The translations under genes and the position numbers were made by a program. 64,000 nt of DNA from assembly GCF_013155365.1 (NCBI RefSeq), contig NZ_JABJRA010000001.1, positions 124,001-188,000 of the forward strand, written 5' to 3'. The notes beneath the pieces were generated by a model that saw only the letters and a list, made by a program, of their open reading frames with translations, was not told the DNA's origin and made no database searches. Below, in pieces: positions 8,007 to 15,820 of this stretch. Every line of letters starts with the position of its first letter. Within the stretch, counting starts at the first letter, position 1. The stretch comes from Nocardioides sp. zg-DK7169. Its GTDB lineage: Bacteria > Actinomycetota > Actinomycetes > Propionibacteriales > Nocardioidaceae.

Positions 8007-8638
8007 CACGACGGCGCCTGACCGCATCGGTCCTGAGCGGGGTGCTCGCCGTGGGCCTCGCCGCCTGCGGGGACAGCCAGGACTCCGGTACCGGTGACCG
8101 ATCCGTCTACGAGCCCACGGAGAGCCCCTCGATGGCCGTCACGATGATCGACCTGCCCGCGGACTACTCCACCATCGAGGGCGCGGGGTTCTCCATCGGC
8201 GTGCCCGGCGAGTTCCAGCAGAAGCGCACCCAGAGCTCGAACGGCGAGCCGATGCTGGTGCTGGAGAAACCCTCGGAGGTCGAGTCGCTCCCCCAGCGGG
8301 TGGCGATCATCCGCGACGTCGATCCGAAGGCCCCGGCCTCGGAGCAGTCCTTCGCCCTCGAGACCTCCAAGGCCGCGGCCGGTCCGGAGGCCGAGGCGGA
8401 GCGCTCGACCGTGCCGTCCGGCGACGACGACCTGGAGCCGGCCTACCTCGTGACCTGGAAGGAGACCCGACCGAGCGCCGACGACCGGGTCGAGGTCACC
8501 TACTGGCAGCTGCTCCAGCAGGTCGACGACGACCTCATCATCAACGTCGTCGCGCTGGCGCCGAGTGCCGAGTTCGACACCTCCGAGGTCAGCAAGATCC
8601 TGCGCACCTTCGTCGTGGACGCCTCGTCGCCCGCATGA
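8003..8638 (+). CDS. Lipoprotein, function unknown
   Basis: This 211-residue protein overlaps the upstream stop by ATGA. It has a basic N-terminus, a hydrophobic stretch and the lipobox VGLAAC, so it should be anchored outside the membrane. The mature part (ADYSTIEGAGFSIGVPGEFQ and onward to a C-terminal VSKILRTFVV) resembles the general shape of small alpha/beta lipoproteins that begin with a PGEF/PxGF strand and end with an amphipathic helix. No specific family is assigned. Tight coupling on both sides suggests that it works with the prepilin-like protein and the two-helix protein. Confidence 0.7.
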   Translation: MTRRRLTASVLSGVLAVGLAACGDSQDSGTGDRSVYEPTESPSMAVTMIDLPADYSTIEGAGFSIGVPGEFQQKRTQSSNGEPMLVLEKPSEVESLPQRVAIIRDVDPKAPASEQSFALETSKAAAGPEAEAERSTVPSGDDDLEPAYLVTWKETRPSADDRVEVTYWQLLQQVDDDLIINVVALAPSAEFDTSEVSKILRTFVVDASSPA

Positions 8639-9180
8639 GGCTCGGACCCACCCAGGTCCTGTTCCTGCGCCTGGGCGCGATCGCCTGCCTGCTCGGAGCC
8701 GTGGTGACGGCGTTTGTCGCGATCACCGTCGACTCCACGGCGCCGGGCTCCGAGGCGGTCAGCGTCGCTGACGACCCGCAGGAGATCGCGCTGCCCGACC
8801 CGGGCCTCTTCGGCTCCCAGGTCGTGGTGTACGGCGCGTCCGGCGACACCGGCGTCTCGCCCTCCGACCTCGGCTGCCGGCTGCTCACCCGCGACGGCGC
8901 GGAGCAGAGCACGGCACGGATGTCGGCGCTGAGGGTCCTCTCGACGCCCGCGATCACGGTCGAGGACCAGCGACTCGACCCGCTGTTCACCGTCGGGTCC
9001 TACCCGCGCGGCTCGGTGCTGGCCTGCAGCGACGCCCAGGCGGTGGCGCCGATGGCGCTCTCCCGGCCCTCGACGTTCGGCACCGCGGCGACGATGGTCC
9101 GCGTCAGCGCCGTCCTGGCGACCCCGACGTTGCTCGTCGTCGGCGTCGGCGGGCTGCTGGTGCTGCGCCGCCGCGCCTGA
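8635..9180 (+). CDS. Two-helix membrane protein with cysteine-pair ectodomain (paralogue A)
   Basis: This 181-residue protein overlaps the lipoprotein stop by ATGA. One membrane helix lies at residues 9-30 and another at about 155-176, followed by LRRRA, so the central part should be extracellular. The centre contains LFGSQVVVYG, DLGCRLLTRDG and LACSDAQAVAP. The same arrangement occurs in the protein at 19090-19671 (FFQSPWVLYG, EVGCRPESG, IACTGASDHAP), showing that the two are paralogues. They bracket the Tad pilus locus. The conserved cysteines probably form a disulfide. No known family is recognised. Confidence 0.7.
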   Translation: MRLGPTQVLFLRLGAIACLLGAVVTAFVAITVDSTAPGSEAVSVADDPQEIALPDPGLFGSQVVVYGASGDTGVSPSDLGCRLLTRDGAEQSTARMSALRVLSTPAITVEDQRLDPLFTVGSYPRGSVLACSDAQAVAPMALSRPSTFGTAATMVRVSAVLATPTLLVVGVGGLLVLRRRA

Positions 9181-9204
9181 GGCGGCGGCCGTGCCCGGCC
9201 AGTC

Positions 9205-9897
9205 TCAGTCGATCAGGCGCGGCTGGAGCGAGTCGAGCTCGAGGTCGACGAAGGAGAGCCGGCCGGTCTCCCCGTCGATGACGAACCTCGCGGTCAGCGG
9301 CCCGCAGGAGAACGTCGTGCCGATGTCCGGCGGCGGGGGCGGCGGCCCCGGGTCCTCGGTGGGACCGTCGGAGGGGCCGTCCGACGGCGCGGCGGTCGGG
9401 GTGGGGGTCGGCGTCGGCTCGGGCGGGTCCTCGTCGTTCCACGAGCACCCGGAGAGGTCCAGCCCCGTGGTCGCCACCGCGTCCGCCACAGCGGGTCCGA
9501 CCTCGTCGCTGACGTCCTCGTTCATCCGCACCGACGCCCTCACCTCGCCGCGCACGAGGTCGAAGCAGTAGTCGGTCAGCGTCGCCTCGTTCTTCTGCGC
9601 ATAGGTGCTGGCCCGGTCCTGGCCGAAGGCGCACCCCGCCGTGCCGCCGAGACCGTCGCGGGAGGTCACCATGGCGAGCAGCTGGGGCAGGAGCTCGCGC
9701 AGCGCGCCGGCACCTGCGAGCGCCGCGGCGTCGGCGGCGCTCTGCGCCCGGGTCTTCTCGTCCACACCCCGGGCGAGCAGCGCGACACCCGAGACCGCGA
9801 CGGCGACCAGGGCCACGATCACCACGATGACCAGTGCGGTGGTGATCTGGCCGGCCTCGTCGCGACGAGGGCGGCGGTGAGAGCGCGCGAGCAGCAT
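9205..9897 (-). CDS. tadG: TadG-like pilus assembly protein
   Basis: This 230-residue protein begins at ATG 9897, chosen because GGGAAGG lies about 10 nt upstream. The N-terminal segment DEAGQITTALVIVVIVALVAV, then ARGVDEKTRAQSAADAAALA, is the signature of TadE/TadG-like Flp assembly proteins. The glycine before QITT resembles a processing site but lacks glutamate at +5, as TadG proteins often do. A Pro/Thr-rich linker (PTPTPTPTAAPSDGPSDGP and a run of prolines) leads to a C-terminal domain with one cysteine. It should act at the outer face of the membrane in pilus assembly or anchoring. It is downstream of the flp pilin gene, separated by a strong hairpin. Confidence 0.85.
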   Translation of the reverse strand: MLLARSHRRPRRDEAGQITTALVIVVIVALVAVAVSGVALLARGVDEKTRAQSAADAAALAGAGALRELLPQLLAMVTSRDGLGGTAGCAFGQDRASTYAQKNEATLTDYCFDLVRGEVRASVRMNEDVSDEVGPAVADAVATTGLDLSGCSWNDEDPPEPTPTPTPTAAPSDGPSDGPTEDPGPPPPPPDIGTTFSCGPLTARFVIDGETGRLSFVDLELDSLQPRLID

Positions 9898-9934
9898 GGA
9901 TCGATGCCTTCCCAGTTTCGTGCCCGGACACACG

Positions 9935-9972
9935 TCGACGCGGGCCCCGGAACGATCCGGGACCCGCGTCGA
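9935..9972 (-). terminator. Hairpin between flp and tadG
   Basis: Arms 9935-9951 and 9956-9972 pair over 17 bp with one mismatch or G-U pair and a 4-nt loop (ACGA). It lies 20 nt after the flp stop and before tadG. It would end most flp transcripts or protect their 3' ends, so pilin mRNA can be abundant while less TadG is made. Confidence 0.7.
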
Positions 9973-9991
9973 GGAGTGGTGGTGGCTCAGG

Positions 9992-10198
9992 TCAGCCGCC
10001 GGTGACGGAGTTGACGGCCTCGGTGAAGAACGCGCCGAGGTCGATCGCGTCGGCCGCCTGGAGGACCGCGACCACGATCGCCGCGGCGACGATGATCATG
10101 CCGACGTACTCGAGCGTGCCCTGGCCGCGCTCGTCGTCCTTGCGCGTCACGAACATGTGGGCCTGGAATGCGAGCAGAGCCTCGAGAACCTTGTTCAT
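9992..10198 (-). CDS. flp: Flp-type major pilin
   Basis: This 68-residue prepilin starts at ATG 10198, preceded by GGAAGAGG. The leader MNKVLEALLAFQAHMFVTRK is followed by DDERG^QGTLEYVG and a hydrophobic helix (MIIVAAAIVVAVLQAADAI). Cleavage after G25 would leave Q1 and E5 of the mature pilin, the hallmark of Flp/type IVb pilins. The C-terminus is short (FFTEAVNSVTGG). It is the structural subunit of the Tad pilus. An ATG further upstream (10285) would only add a Thr/Arg-rich stretch. The mRNA appears to start near 10283, downstream of four 12-bp repeats. Confidence 0.95.
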   Translation of the reverse strand: MNKVLEALLAFQAHMFVTRKDDERGQGTLEYVGMIIVAAAIVVAVLQAADAIDLGAFFTEAVNSVTGG

Positions 10199-10289
10199 CC
10201 TGATCGACCTCTTCCTGTTGGTGGTGCGGGAGCCCTCCGGATCGGGCCCGAAGCCTGTGGTGGTCGTCGGTCTGCTGTCCGACACCTGA

Positions 10290-10295
10290 AACCTA
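10290..10295 (-). promoter_or_regulatory. Predicted flp promoter -10 box
   Basis: Read on the minus strand, TAGGTT (10295 to 10290) fits the TANNNT -10 pattern. Transcription would begin near 10283 and give an 85-nt leader before the flp ATG. No good -35 box is visible, which fits an activator-dependent promoter with the 12-bp repeats just upstream. Confidence 0.5.
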
Positions 10296-10326
10296 GGCGG
10301 ACCGGAGCCGATCGGAGGGGGCCCTC

Positions 10327-10374
10327 GGACCCATCGCCGGACCCATTGCGGGACCCACTTCCGGGCCCAGGCCC
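10327..10374. repeat. Four 12-bp direct repeats upstream of flp
   Basis: GGACCCA recurs with exact 12-bp period at 10327, 10339 and 10351, and as GGGCCCA at 10363, with 5-bp variable spacers (TCGCC, TTGCG, CTTCC, GGCCC). They lie about 44 to 91 bp upstream of the predicted flp start and directly beside the response-regulator gene, so they are good candidates for its binding sites. The fourth copy also forms part of a small hairpin after that gene. Confidence 0.75.
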
Positions 10375-10396
10375 GGATCGGTCCCGGGCCCTCGGC

Positions 10397-11086
10397 TCAG
10401 CCCTGGGCCCGGGTGCCGAGCCAGACCGCGATCGCCTCGCTGCGGCTGGTGACCACGAGCTTGGCGAAGATCGCGTTGACGTGGTTCTTGACCGTCTTCT
10501 CGGCCAGGTAGAGCTCACGCGCGATCTCGGCGTTGCTCATCCCCTGTGCGATCAGCGCCATCAGCTCCCCCTGCCGGTCGCTGAGGTCGAAGCGGCGCTG
10601 CCGCTCACGGCGCTCCTCGGCCGGGTCGTGCGGTGCTCGGATGTCGCGGATCGCCTCGAGGGCCTGCCGGGAGAACGCGCCGGCCCCCAGTGCGGCCTGG
10701 CGCACGGTGTGCACCAGGGTCGAGGCGTCGAACGAGCCGTGCACGAGGTAGCCGCTCGCTCCGGCCGCCAGCGCGGCCCGGATGTGCTCGGGCTCGTCGG
10801 TGAAGGTCAGCATGATCACCGTGGTCTCCCCGGCGATCGCCCGCGCGGTCTGCACGCCGTCGCGGCGAGGCATCCGCACGTCGAGCAGGACCACGTCGGG
10901 CCTGAGGCTGTGCACCATCGACTCGGCGAGCACGCCGTCCGCCGCCTCGCCCACGATCTCGATCTCCGCAGAGCTCTCCAGGAGGCTGCGCAACCCGGTG
11001 CGGACGACAGGGTTGTCGTCGACGATCAGGGTGCGCGTCGGCCCGGTGGCGGTCGCCGGCGTCGCGATGGTCAGGTCCTCATGCAT
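10397..11086 (-). CDS. NarL/FixJ-family response regulator of the Tad locus
   Basis: This 229-residue protein has an N-terminal receiver domain: acidic pocket VDDN, phospho-acceptor Asp in LLDVRMP, conserved Thr in IMLTFTDEP and Lys position in YLVHGS, where the usual Lys is replaced by His. The C-terminal LuxR-type helix-turn-helix contains LSDRQGELMALIAQGMSNAE and the recognition region EKTVKNHVNAIF. It overlaps the histidine kinase by 8 bp, so the two form a two-component pair. Its position between tadC and flp, and the four 12-bp repeats just past its stop, suggest that it controls pilin transcription. A short GGCCCGG/CCGGGCC stem at 10370-10390 could be a weak terminator. Confidence 0.92.
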   Translation of the reverse strand: MHEDLTIATPATATGPTRTLIVDDNPVVRTGLRSLLESSAEIEIVGEAADGVLAESMVHSLRPDVVLLDVRMPRRDGVQTARAIAGETTVIMLTFTDEPEHIRAALAAGASGYLVHGSFDASTLVHTVRQAALGAGAFSRQALEAIRDIRAPHDPAEERRERQRRFDLSDRQGELMALIAQGMSNAEIARELYLAEKTVKNHVNAIFAKLVVTSRSEAIAVWLGTRAQG

Positions 11087-12260
11087 GTGTGCCCTCCCGA
11101 AGTCCCATGCACGGCGCGAGGAACCGCACCGTGGTGCCCGCGCCGGGCGCGCTGACCACCTCGGCGCGACCGCCGATCAGCTCGAGGCGCTCCGCGTAGC
11201 CGCGTACGCCGAAGTGCCCCTGTCGCTCGCGCTCGGGGAGGACGTCCACCGCGAAGCCGCAGCCGGCGTCGCTCACCTCGATCATCACCTCGTCGTCCTG
11301 CACCGGCCTCAGCCGCACCGTCACCCGGTCCGAGCCCGAGTGGGTCACCGCGTTGCGGATCGCCTCGCGCGCGGCCGCCAGCAGCTCGTAGCGCACGGAG
11401 GGCGCCGAGAGGTCCACGGGCTCGAGCTCGAGGCGGAGCCGCACCTGTGGGGCGTCCTGCGTGCAGTCGCGGGCGAGCGTCGCCAAGGACTCCTGGAACG
11501 GCTGGTCCAGCACGTCCTGGCGCAGCGCGGAGAGCAGGCTGCGCAGCTGGACCACGGCCTCCCCCGCCGACGCCGAGATCGCGTCCGCCTCCGCGCAGGC
11601 ACGCTGCGGGTCGTGGGTGATCCAGTGCGAGAGCGCCTGGGCGGACAGCGCCAGGCCCTGCAGGGTCTTGGCCGTCGAGTCGTGCAGCTCGCGCGCCAGC
11701 CGGGCCCGCTCCTGAGCGGTCACGCTGCCGGAGACCAGCTCGGCGAAGGCCCGCTCCGACTGGCGCTTGCGCTCGGCGAGGGTCCGGAACCCCTGCCCGA
11801 GCACGACCACGAACACGAAGGTGAGCGGGAAGCCGTAGTCGGCGAGGAAGGTCACCGCGACGCGTTCGTCGCCGAGGCTCGCCACCAGGTAGCCGCTCAC
11901 CATCGTCACCGTGGAGAGCACGGCCGCCAGCGGCGACAGCACGACGCCGATCACCACGCAGCTGCTCAGCGCCACCAGCACCAGCGGGTTGTCGGTGCCG
12001 AGGGTGACCATCAGGCCGGTCATCACCAGCGCGTCGAGCATCACCAGGGACGGGTGGCGCTGCAACAGCGCCGGCACCGTCGGCACCGCGATCCCGGCCA
12101 TGCTGGTCAGCGTCAGGAAGAAGATCCCGCCGACCGCTCCCGGGGTCAGCGTCTGGTCGACATAGCCGGCCAGGCTGACCAGCAGCGTCATCATGCGCAG
12201 CAGGAACGCGAGCCGCACCAGCGCACGGACCTCGACGGCGGCGATCGACTCGAGCGTCAT
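11079..12260 (-). CDS. Membrane sensor histidine kinase (HisKA_3/HATPase)
   Basis: This is a 393-residue protein. The N-terminal half (residues about 15-160) has about six hydrophobic segments without a large extracellular loop, so the sensed signal is probably membrane-borne. A dimerisation/phosphorylation helix follows with the phospho-acceptor His in ARLARELHDSTAKTLQGL, typical of kinases that pair with NarL-type regulators. The ATPase domain shows the N-box region AREAIRNAVTHSG, DAGCGFAV and FGVRGYAERLELIGG. Its start overlaps the tadC stop (ATGA), and its end overlaps the response-regulator start, placing the pair inside the pilus operon. Confidence 0.92.
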   Translation of the reverse strand: MTLESIAAVEVRALVRLAFLLRMMTLLVSLAGYVDQTLTPGAVGGIFFLTLTSMAGIAVPTVPALLQRHPSLVMLDALVMTGLMVTLGTDNPLVLVALSSCVVIGVVLSPLAAVLSTVTMVSGYLVASLGDERVAVTFLADYGFPLTFVFVVVLGQGFRTLAERKRQSERAFAELVSGSVTAQERARLARELHDSTAKTLQGLALSAQALSHWITHDPQRACAEADAISASAGEAVVQLRSLLSALRQDVLDQPFQESLATLARDCTQDAPQVRLRLELEPVDLSAPSVRYELLAAAREAIRNAVTHSGSDRVTVRLRPVQDDEVMIEVSDAGCGFAVDVLPERERQGHFGVRGYAERLELIGGRAEVVSAPGAGTTVRFLAPCMGLREGTHA

Positions 12261-13168
12261 TCGGAGAACCCCCCGAACAAGTCGCCGAAGTTGACGCCGG
12301 CACCGAGGATGAGGCCGACCATGAGCAGGATGAGCGCCGCCGGGACCATCACGACGGTGGTCACGAGCGTGACGCGGGGAGCGATCTGGGCGGCCTTGCG
12401 GCGCTGGCGCTGGGCGTGCTCGCGGCGCTGGTCGACCGCGATCTGGTTCAGCGCCTCGACCAGGGGTGCGCCGAGCTCGTCGGACTGGATGAACGCCGTG
12501 ACGAACTGGCCCAGCGCCTCGGAGTCGCTGCGCTCCTGGAGCTGCTCGAAGGCACCGCGCAGGGTGGCGCCGTGCTGCACCTGGCTCAGCGCCAGCCGCA
12601 TCTCCGCCGCCAGCGGGCCGCCGAAGCGGTCCGAGACCCGCATCAGCGCCGGGCGGAACCCGACGCCGGCGGTCACCGTGACGGCGAGGACGTCGAGGAA
12701 GTCCGGGAGGTCACGGTCCAGGGCCTCGGTGCGCAGCCGGCGCATCCGCGAGAGCCGCGCCAGCGGCATCATCACCGGTGCGACCAGCGAGAGGCCCACG
12801 CCGAGCAGGTTTCCCGAGGTCAGGCTGATGAGGAAGACCGGCGAGAGCATCAGCGCCCAGGTCAGCACCAGGCGGATGACCCCGTCGACGTTCAGCCCGT
12901 CGGGTCGTCCGGCGTAGTCGACCTGGGTCTGCAGCCAGTTCAGGACCGGGGCCGGGAGGCGGCGGCGTACCGAGGGCGCGAGCCGGGTCGCCAGCCGCCC
13001 GAGCGGCCCCTCGCCCTTCGCCGCCCGGCGCTGCTCGGGGCGCAGGACCATGAGCTCCTCGAGCCCGAGCCCGTCGGTGGGGTCGGCGCGCAGCAGCCGG
13101 TAGCCGCGCAGGGCGAGCACCATCGCGGTCGCCAGGGCGAGACCGGGGAGCAGGACCGTGAGGCTCAT
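12257..13168 (-). CDS. tadC: TadC, inner-membrane pilus platform protein
   Basis: This 303-residue member of the type II secretion F family starts at ATG 13168, overlapping the tadB stop. An N-terminal membrane helix (MSLTVLLPGLALATAMVLAL) is followed by a basic cytoplasmic stretch, a pair of membrane helices (LVLTWALMLSPVFLISLTSG and LLGVGLSLVAPVMMPLA), and the T2SSF core with DRDLPDFLDVLAVTVTAGVG and GAPLVEALNQIA. It ends in a C-terminal helix (LVTTVVMVPAALILLMVGLI). With TadB it forms the platform on which the TadA ATPase drives pilin assembly. Confidence 0.92.
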   Translation of the reverse strand: MSLTVLLPGLALATAMVLALRGYRLLRADPTDGLGLEELMVLRPEQRRAAKGEGPLGRLATRLAPSVRRRLPAPVLNWLQTQVDYAGRPDGLNVDGVIRLVLTWALMLSPVFLISLTSGNLLGVGLSLVAPVMMPLARLSRMRRLRTEALDRDLPDFLDVLAVTVTAGVGFRPALMRVSDRFGGPLAAEMRLALSQVQHGATLRGAFEQLQERSDSEALGQFVTAFIQSDELGAPLVEALNQIAVDQRREHAQRQRRKAAQIAPRVTLVTTVVMVPAALILLMVGLILGAGVNFGDLFGGFSE

Positions 13169-14085
13169 ATGTCGAACCTCGTCATCTTGCGGATCAGGAA
13201 GAACCCGAGAGCGAAGAGCGACCCCGAGACCACCAGGGCGATCTGCCCGGCGATGTGACCGGTCATCTTCTCCACCGAGCCGGGCTGGATCATGTTGATG
13301 AAGAACAACATCCCGACGCCGAGCACGATCACGAGGTAGCCCGTGGCCAGTGCCTGGGCGAGGGTGGTGCGGATCTCGCGCCGGGTCTCCTTGCGTGCCT
13401 CGAGGGTGTTGGCGATGTCGCGCAGCGAGGTGACCAGCGAGCCACCGCTGCGCGCGCAGACGACGAGCGTCGAGAGGAGGACGGCGACCTCGCGGGACGG
13501 CAGCCGCTTGCCCATGTCGTCGAGCGCGCTGACCAGGTCGGCGCCGAATCGCATCGAGTTCGCGACGCTGCGCAGCTCGGGGCCGGCCGGGGCGGCCAGC
13601 TCGTCGCCGGCGATCGCGATCGCGCTGGTGATCGACAGGCCGGCGCTGGTCGCGTTGGCGAGCACGCGGGCCAGCTCGGGCATCTGGACGATGAACGCCT
13701 CGAGGCGACGGGCCTTGGCCCGGCGGATGAACGCACGCAGCGCGAGGGCCCCCAGGCTGAGGCCCAGGACGCCGAACACCGGCGCCAGCGCGGTCCACAG
13801 CACGTAGGCAGCCCCGAGGCCGACCCCAGCAGCGACCAGGACGACGACCAGCGGGCGCTGGTCGATGCCGGCGAGCACGAGCTCGCGCTCGACGAGCTGG
13901 CCGAGCCGGGTGCGGCGGAAGCGCCGGTTCGCACGCTCGATCAGCGGCGCGTCGTCGATGCGGTCGTCGCCGGTCACGGCGGCGGCGATCCGCCGGCGCT
14001 CCGCGGCCACCGCGGCCAGGTGGACGGTCCCGAGCAGGGCGCAGAGCGCCGATCCGATCGCGCACAGCAGGACCGTCAGGACCAC
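13165..14085 (-). CDS. tadB: TadB, inner-membrane pilus platform protein
   Basis: This 306-residue type II secretion F-family protein starts at GTG 14085, chosen because it begins just before the first membrane helix ([18 protein letters not shown]) and overlaps the 3' end of tadA. Two further hydrophobic segments (LVVVLVAAGVGLGAAYVLW and VFGVLGLSLGALALRAF) precede the core. The core contains IVQMPELARVLANATSAGLS and ALDDMGKRLPSREVAVLLST, followed by the C-terminal helix pair. It is the partner of TadC in the pilus platform. Confidence 0.92.
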   Translation of the reverse strand: MVLTVLLCAIGSALCALLGTVHLAAVAAERRRIAAAVTGDDRIDDAPLIERANRRFRRTRLGQLVERELVLAGIDQRPLVVVLVAAGVGLGAAYVLWTALAPVFGVLGLSLGALALRAFIRRAKARRLEAFIVQMPELARVLANATSAGLSITSAIAIAGDELAAPAGPELRSVANSMRFGADLVSALDDMGKRLPSREVAVLLSTLVVCARSGGSLVTSLRDIANTLEARKETRREIRTTLAQALATGYLVIVLGVGMLFFINMIQPGSVEKMTGHIAGQIALVVSGSLFALGFFLIRKMTRFDI

Positions 14086-15455
14086 GACACGCCCCCGCCC
14101 TCGTCGAGGCGCTGGCCCTCGAAGGCCCGCTCGAAGCCGTCGGGCAGCTTCTCGCCGCGGTCCTCGAGACGATCGGCCAGCGCCGGGTGCACCGGGTGCC
14201 GGACGAACGAGCCCGCCGTGCCGGACGGCCCGGTCGCCCGCGGGTCCCAGTGCACCAGGCGGTTGAGGGAGAAGTCCTCCCGTCGCCGCGAGGAGAGGTA
14301 GCTGAGCTCGACCACCCGACGGGTGCCGTCGGGGGTGCGCACGAGCTGCAGGACCAGGTCGATGGAGGAGTTGACCTGCTCGCGCAGCGCGTGGAAGGGC
14401 ACCTCCACCTCCGACATCGACGCCATCGTCTCCATGCGGGCCAGGGCGTCGTCGGTGGTGTTGGCGTGCACGGTGGTCAGCGAGCCCTCGTGACCGGTGT
14501 TCATCGCCTGCAGCATGTCGAGCGCCTCGCCGCCGCGGCACTCGCCGACGACGATGCGGTCGGGGCGCATGCGCAGCGCGTTGCGGACCAGGTCGCGGAT
14601 GGTGACCGCGCCTCGTCCCTCCACGTTCGGCGGCCGGGTCTCCATCTGCACGACGTGCTCCTGGACCAGCGCCAGCTCGGCGGCGTCCTCGATGGTGACG
14701 ATCCGCTCGTGCTCGGGGATGAACGCCGAGAGCGCGTTGAGCATGGTCGTCTTGCCCGAGGCGGTGCCGCCGGAGACCACGATGTTGAGCCGGGCGCGGA
14801 CCGCAGCGCCGAGGAGCTGGACCGTGGCCGCGTCGATCGCGCCGCGTTGCATCAGCTCCTCCATCCCGTAGCGACGGGGGAAGAGGCGGATCGTGACCGT
14901 CGGGCCGCGCAGCGCCAGCGGGGGCAGCACGACGTTGACACGTGCGCCGCGCGGCAGCCGGGCGTCGGGGGGCAGGCGTGCGTCGACCATCGGGCTGGAC
15001 TCGTCGACGCGCCGGTTGACCGTCGAGACGATCCGGTCGATGGTCTGCAACAGCTGCTCGTTGCTGGTGAACCCCGAGGGGATCCGCTCCAGGACGCCGA
15101 AGCGCTCGACGTAGACGGTGTCGTGGCCGTTGATCATGATCTCGCTGACCGCAGGGTCGGCCAGGATCGGCTCGAGCACGCCGAGGCCGACCGCCTCGTC
15201 GACGACGCGGCGTACCAGGCTGGTGCGCTCGCGGGTGCTGAGGATGATGCCCTCGGTCGACACCAGGTGGTTGAGGACGCGTTCGAGACGGGTGCGCCGC
15301 TGGGACTCCTCCAGCCGGCCGAGCTCGTGGAGGTCGACCTCGTCGAGGAGGAGCCGCTTGAGCCGGCGGACCAGGAGCTCGTCGGAGGTCTCCCCCGCGC
15401 TCGCGTCGTTCCCACCCGTCAGGTCGACCCCGGCGAAGCCCCGGTAGCCGCTCAC
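14076..15455 (-). CDS. tadA: TadA/CpaF, pilus assembly ATPase
   Basis: This 459-residue secretion ATPase starts at GTG 15455, which overlaps the tadE stop (GTGA). An N-terminal helical region precedes the conserved [19 protein letters not shown]. Walker A is [10 protein letters not shown], the Asp box lies around [12 protein letters not shown], and the Walker B/His-box region spans [20 protein letters not shown] and [14 protein letters not shown]. It should power pilin polymerisation (and retraction, if any) as a cytoplasmic hexamer bound to TadB/TadC. It sits in the middle of the Tad operon. Confidence 0.95.
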   Translation of the reverse strand: MSGYRGFAGVDLTGGNDASAGETSDELLVRRLKRLLLDEVDLHELGRLEESQRRTRLERVLNHLVSTEGIILSTRERTSLVRRVVDEAVGLGVLEPILADPAVSEIMINGHDTVYVERFGVLERIPSGFTSNEQLLQTIDRIVSTVNRRVDESSPMVDARLPPDARLPRGARVNVVLPPLALRGPTVTIRLFPRRYGMEELMQRGAIDAATVQLLGAAVRARLNIVVSGGTASGKTTMLNALSAFIPEHERIVTIEDAAELALVQEHVVQMETRPPNVEGRGAVTIRDLVRNALRMRPDRIVVGECRGGEALDMLQAMNTGHEGSLTTVHANTTDDALARMETMASMSEVEVPFHALREQVNSSIDLVLQLVRTPDGTRRVVELSYLSSRRREDFSLNRLVHWDPRATGPSGTAGSFVRHPVHPALADRLEDRGEKLPDGFERAFEGQRLDEGGGVSWS

Positions 15456-15820
15456 CTGTCCACCGCCATCGAGACGTCCCGCGTCACCGTGAACACCGGG
15501 AGCGGGGACACCCGCGGCACCTTGACCCGCACCGTCACCGAGTCGCCCGACGTCTCGATCGAGTCGACGTCGAGGCTGCCCGGCAGGGCGCCCTCCGCGG
15601 CGGCCACCGGGTCCTGCCCGAGGCTCTGGGCCCGGGCCGCCGCACGAGCGGCCTCCTGGGTCTGCGACGCCGACCAGCCCGCGACGCCGAGCTGGAGGAC
15701 CAGCAGCGCGACCAGCAACAGCAGCGGCACCAGCCCGACGACCTCGAGGGAGACGCTCCCTCGCTCGCGGGCCGGGCCACGGCCCGGGCGCACCGGGCGG
15801 GGCAGGGACGACGCGCTCAC
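15452..15820 (-). CDS. tadE: TadE-like pseudopilin
   Basis: This 122-residue protein starts at GTG 15820, overlapping the stop of the upstream CpaE fusion. Residues 19-27 read RERGSVSLE, then VVG and a hydrophobic helix: a class III site cleaved after the glycine with E at +5. The downstream part (ARAAARAQSLGQDPVAAAEG, then SVTVRVKVP) is the TadE ectodomain and is clearly related to the C-terminal 109 residues of the preceding gene product. It is a minor pseudopilin expected to be processed by a prepilin peptidase not encoded here. Confidence 0.9.
   Translation of the reverse strand: MSASSLPRPVRPGRGPARERGSVSLEVVGLVPLLLLVALLVLQLGVAGWSASQTQEAARAAARAQSLGQDPVAAAEGALPGSLDVDSIETSGDSVTVRVKVPRVSPLPVFTVTRDVSMAVDR

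Noticed and set aside
10370..10390. GGCCCGG/CCGGGCC hairpin as a strong terminator of the response-regulator gene
   Set aside because: Only 7 bp of stem inside very GC-rich sequence; mentioned but not listed as a feature.
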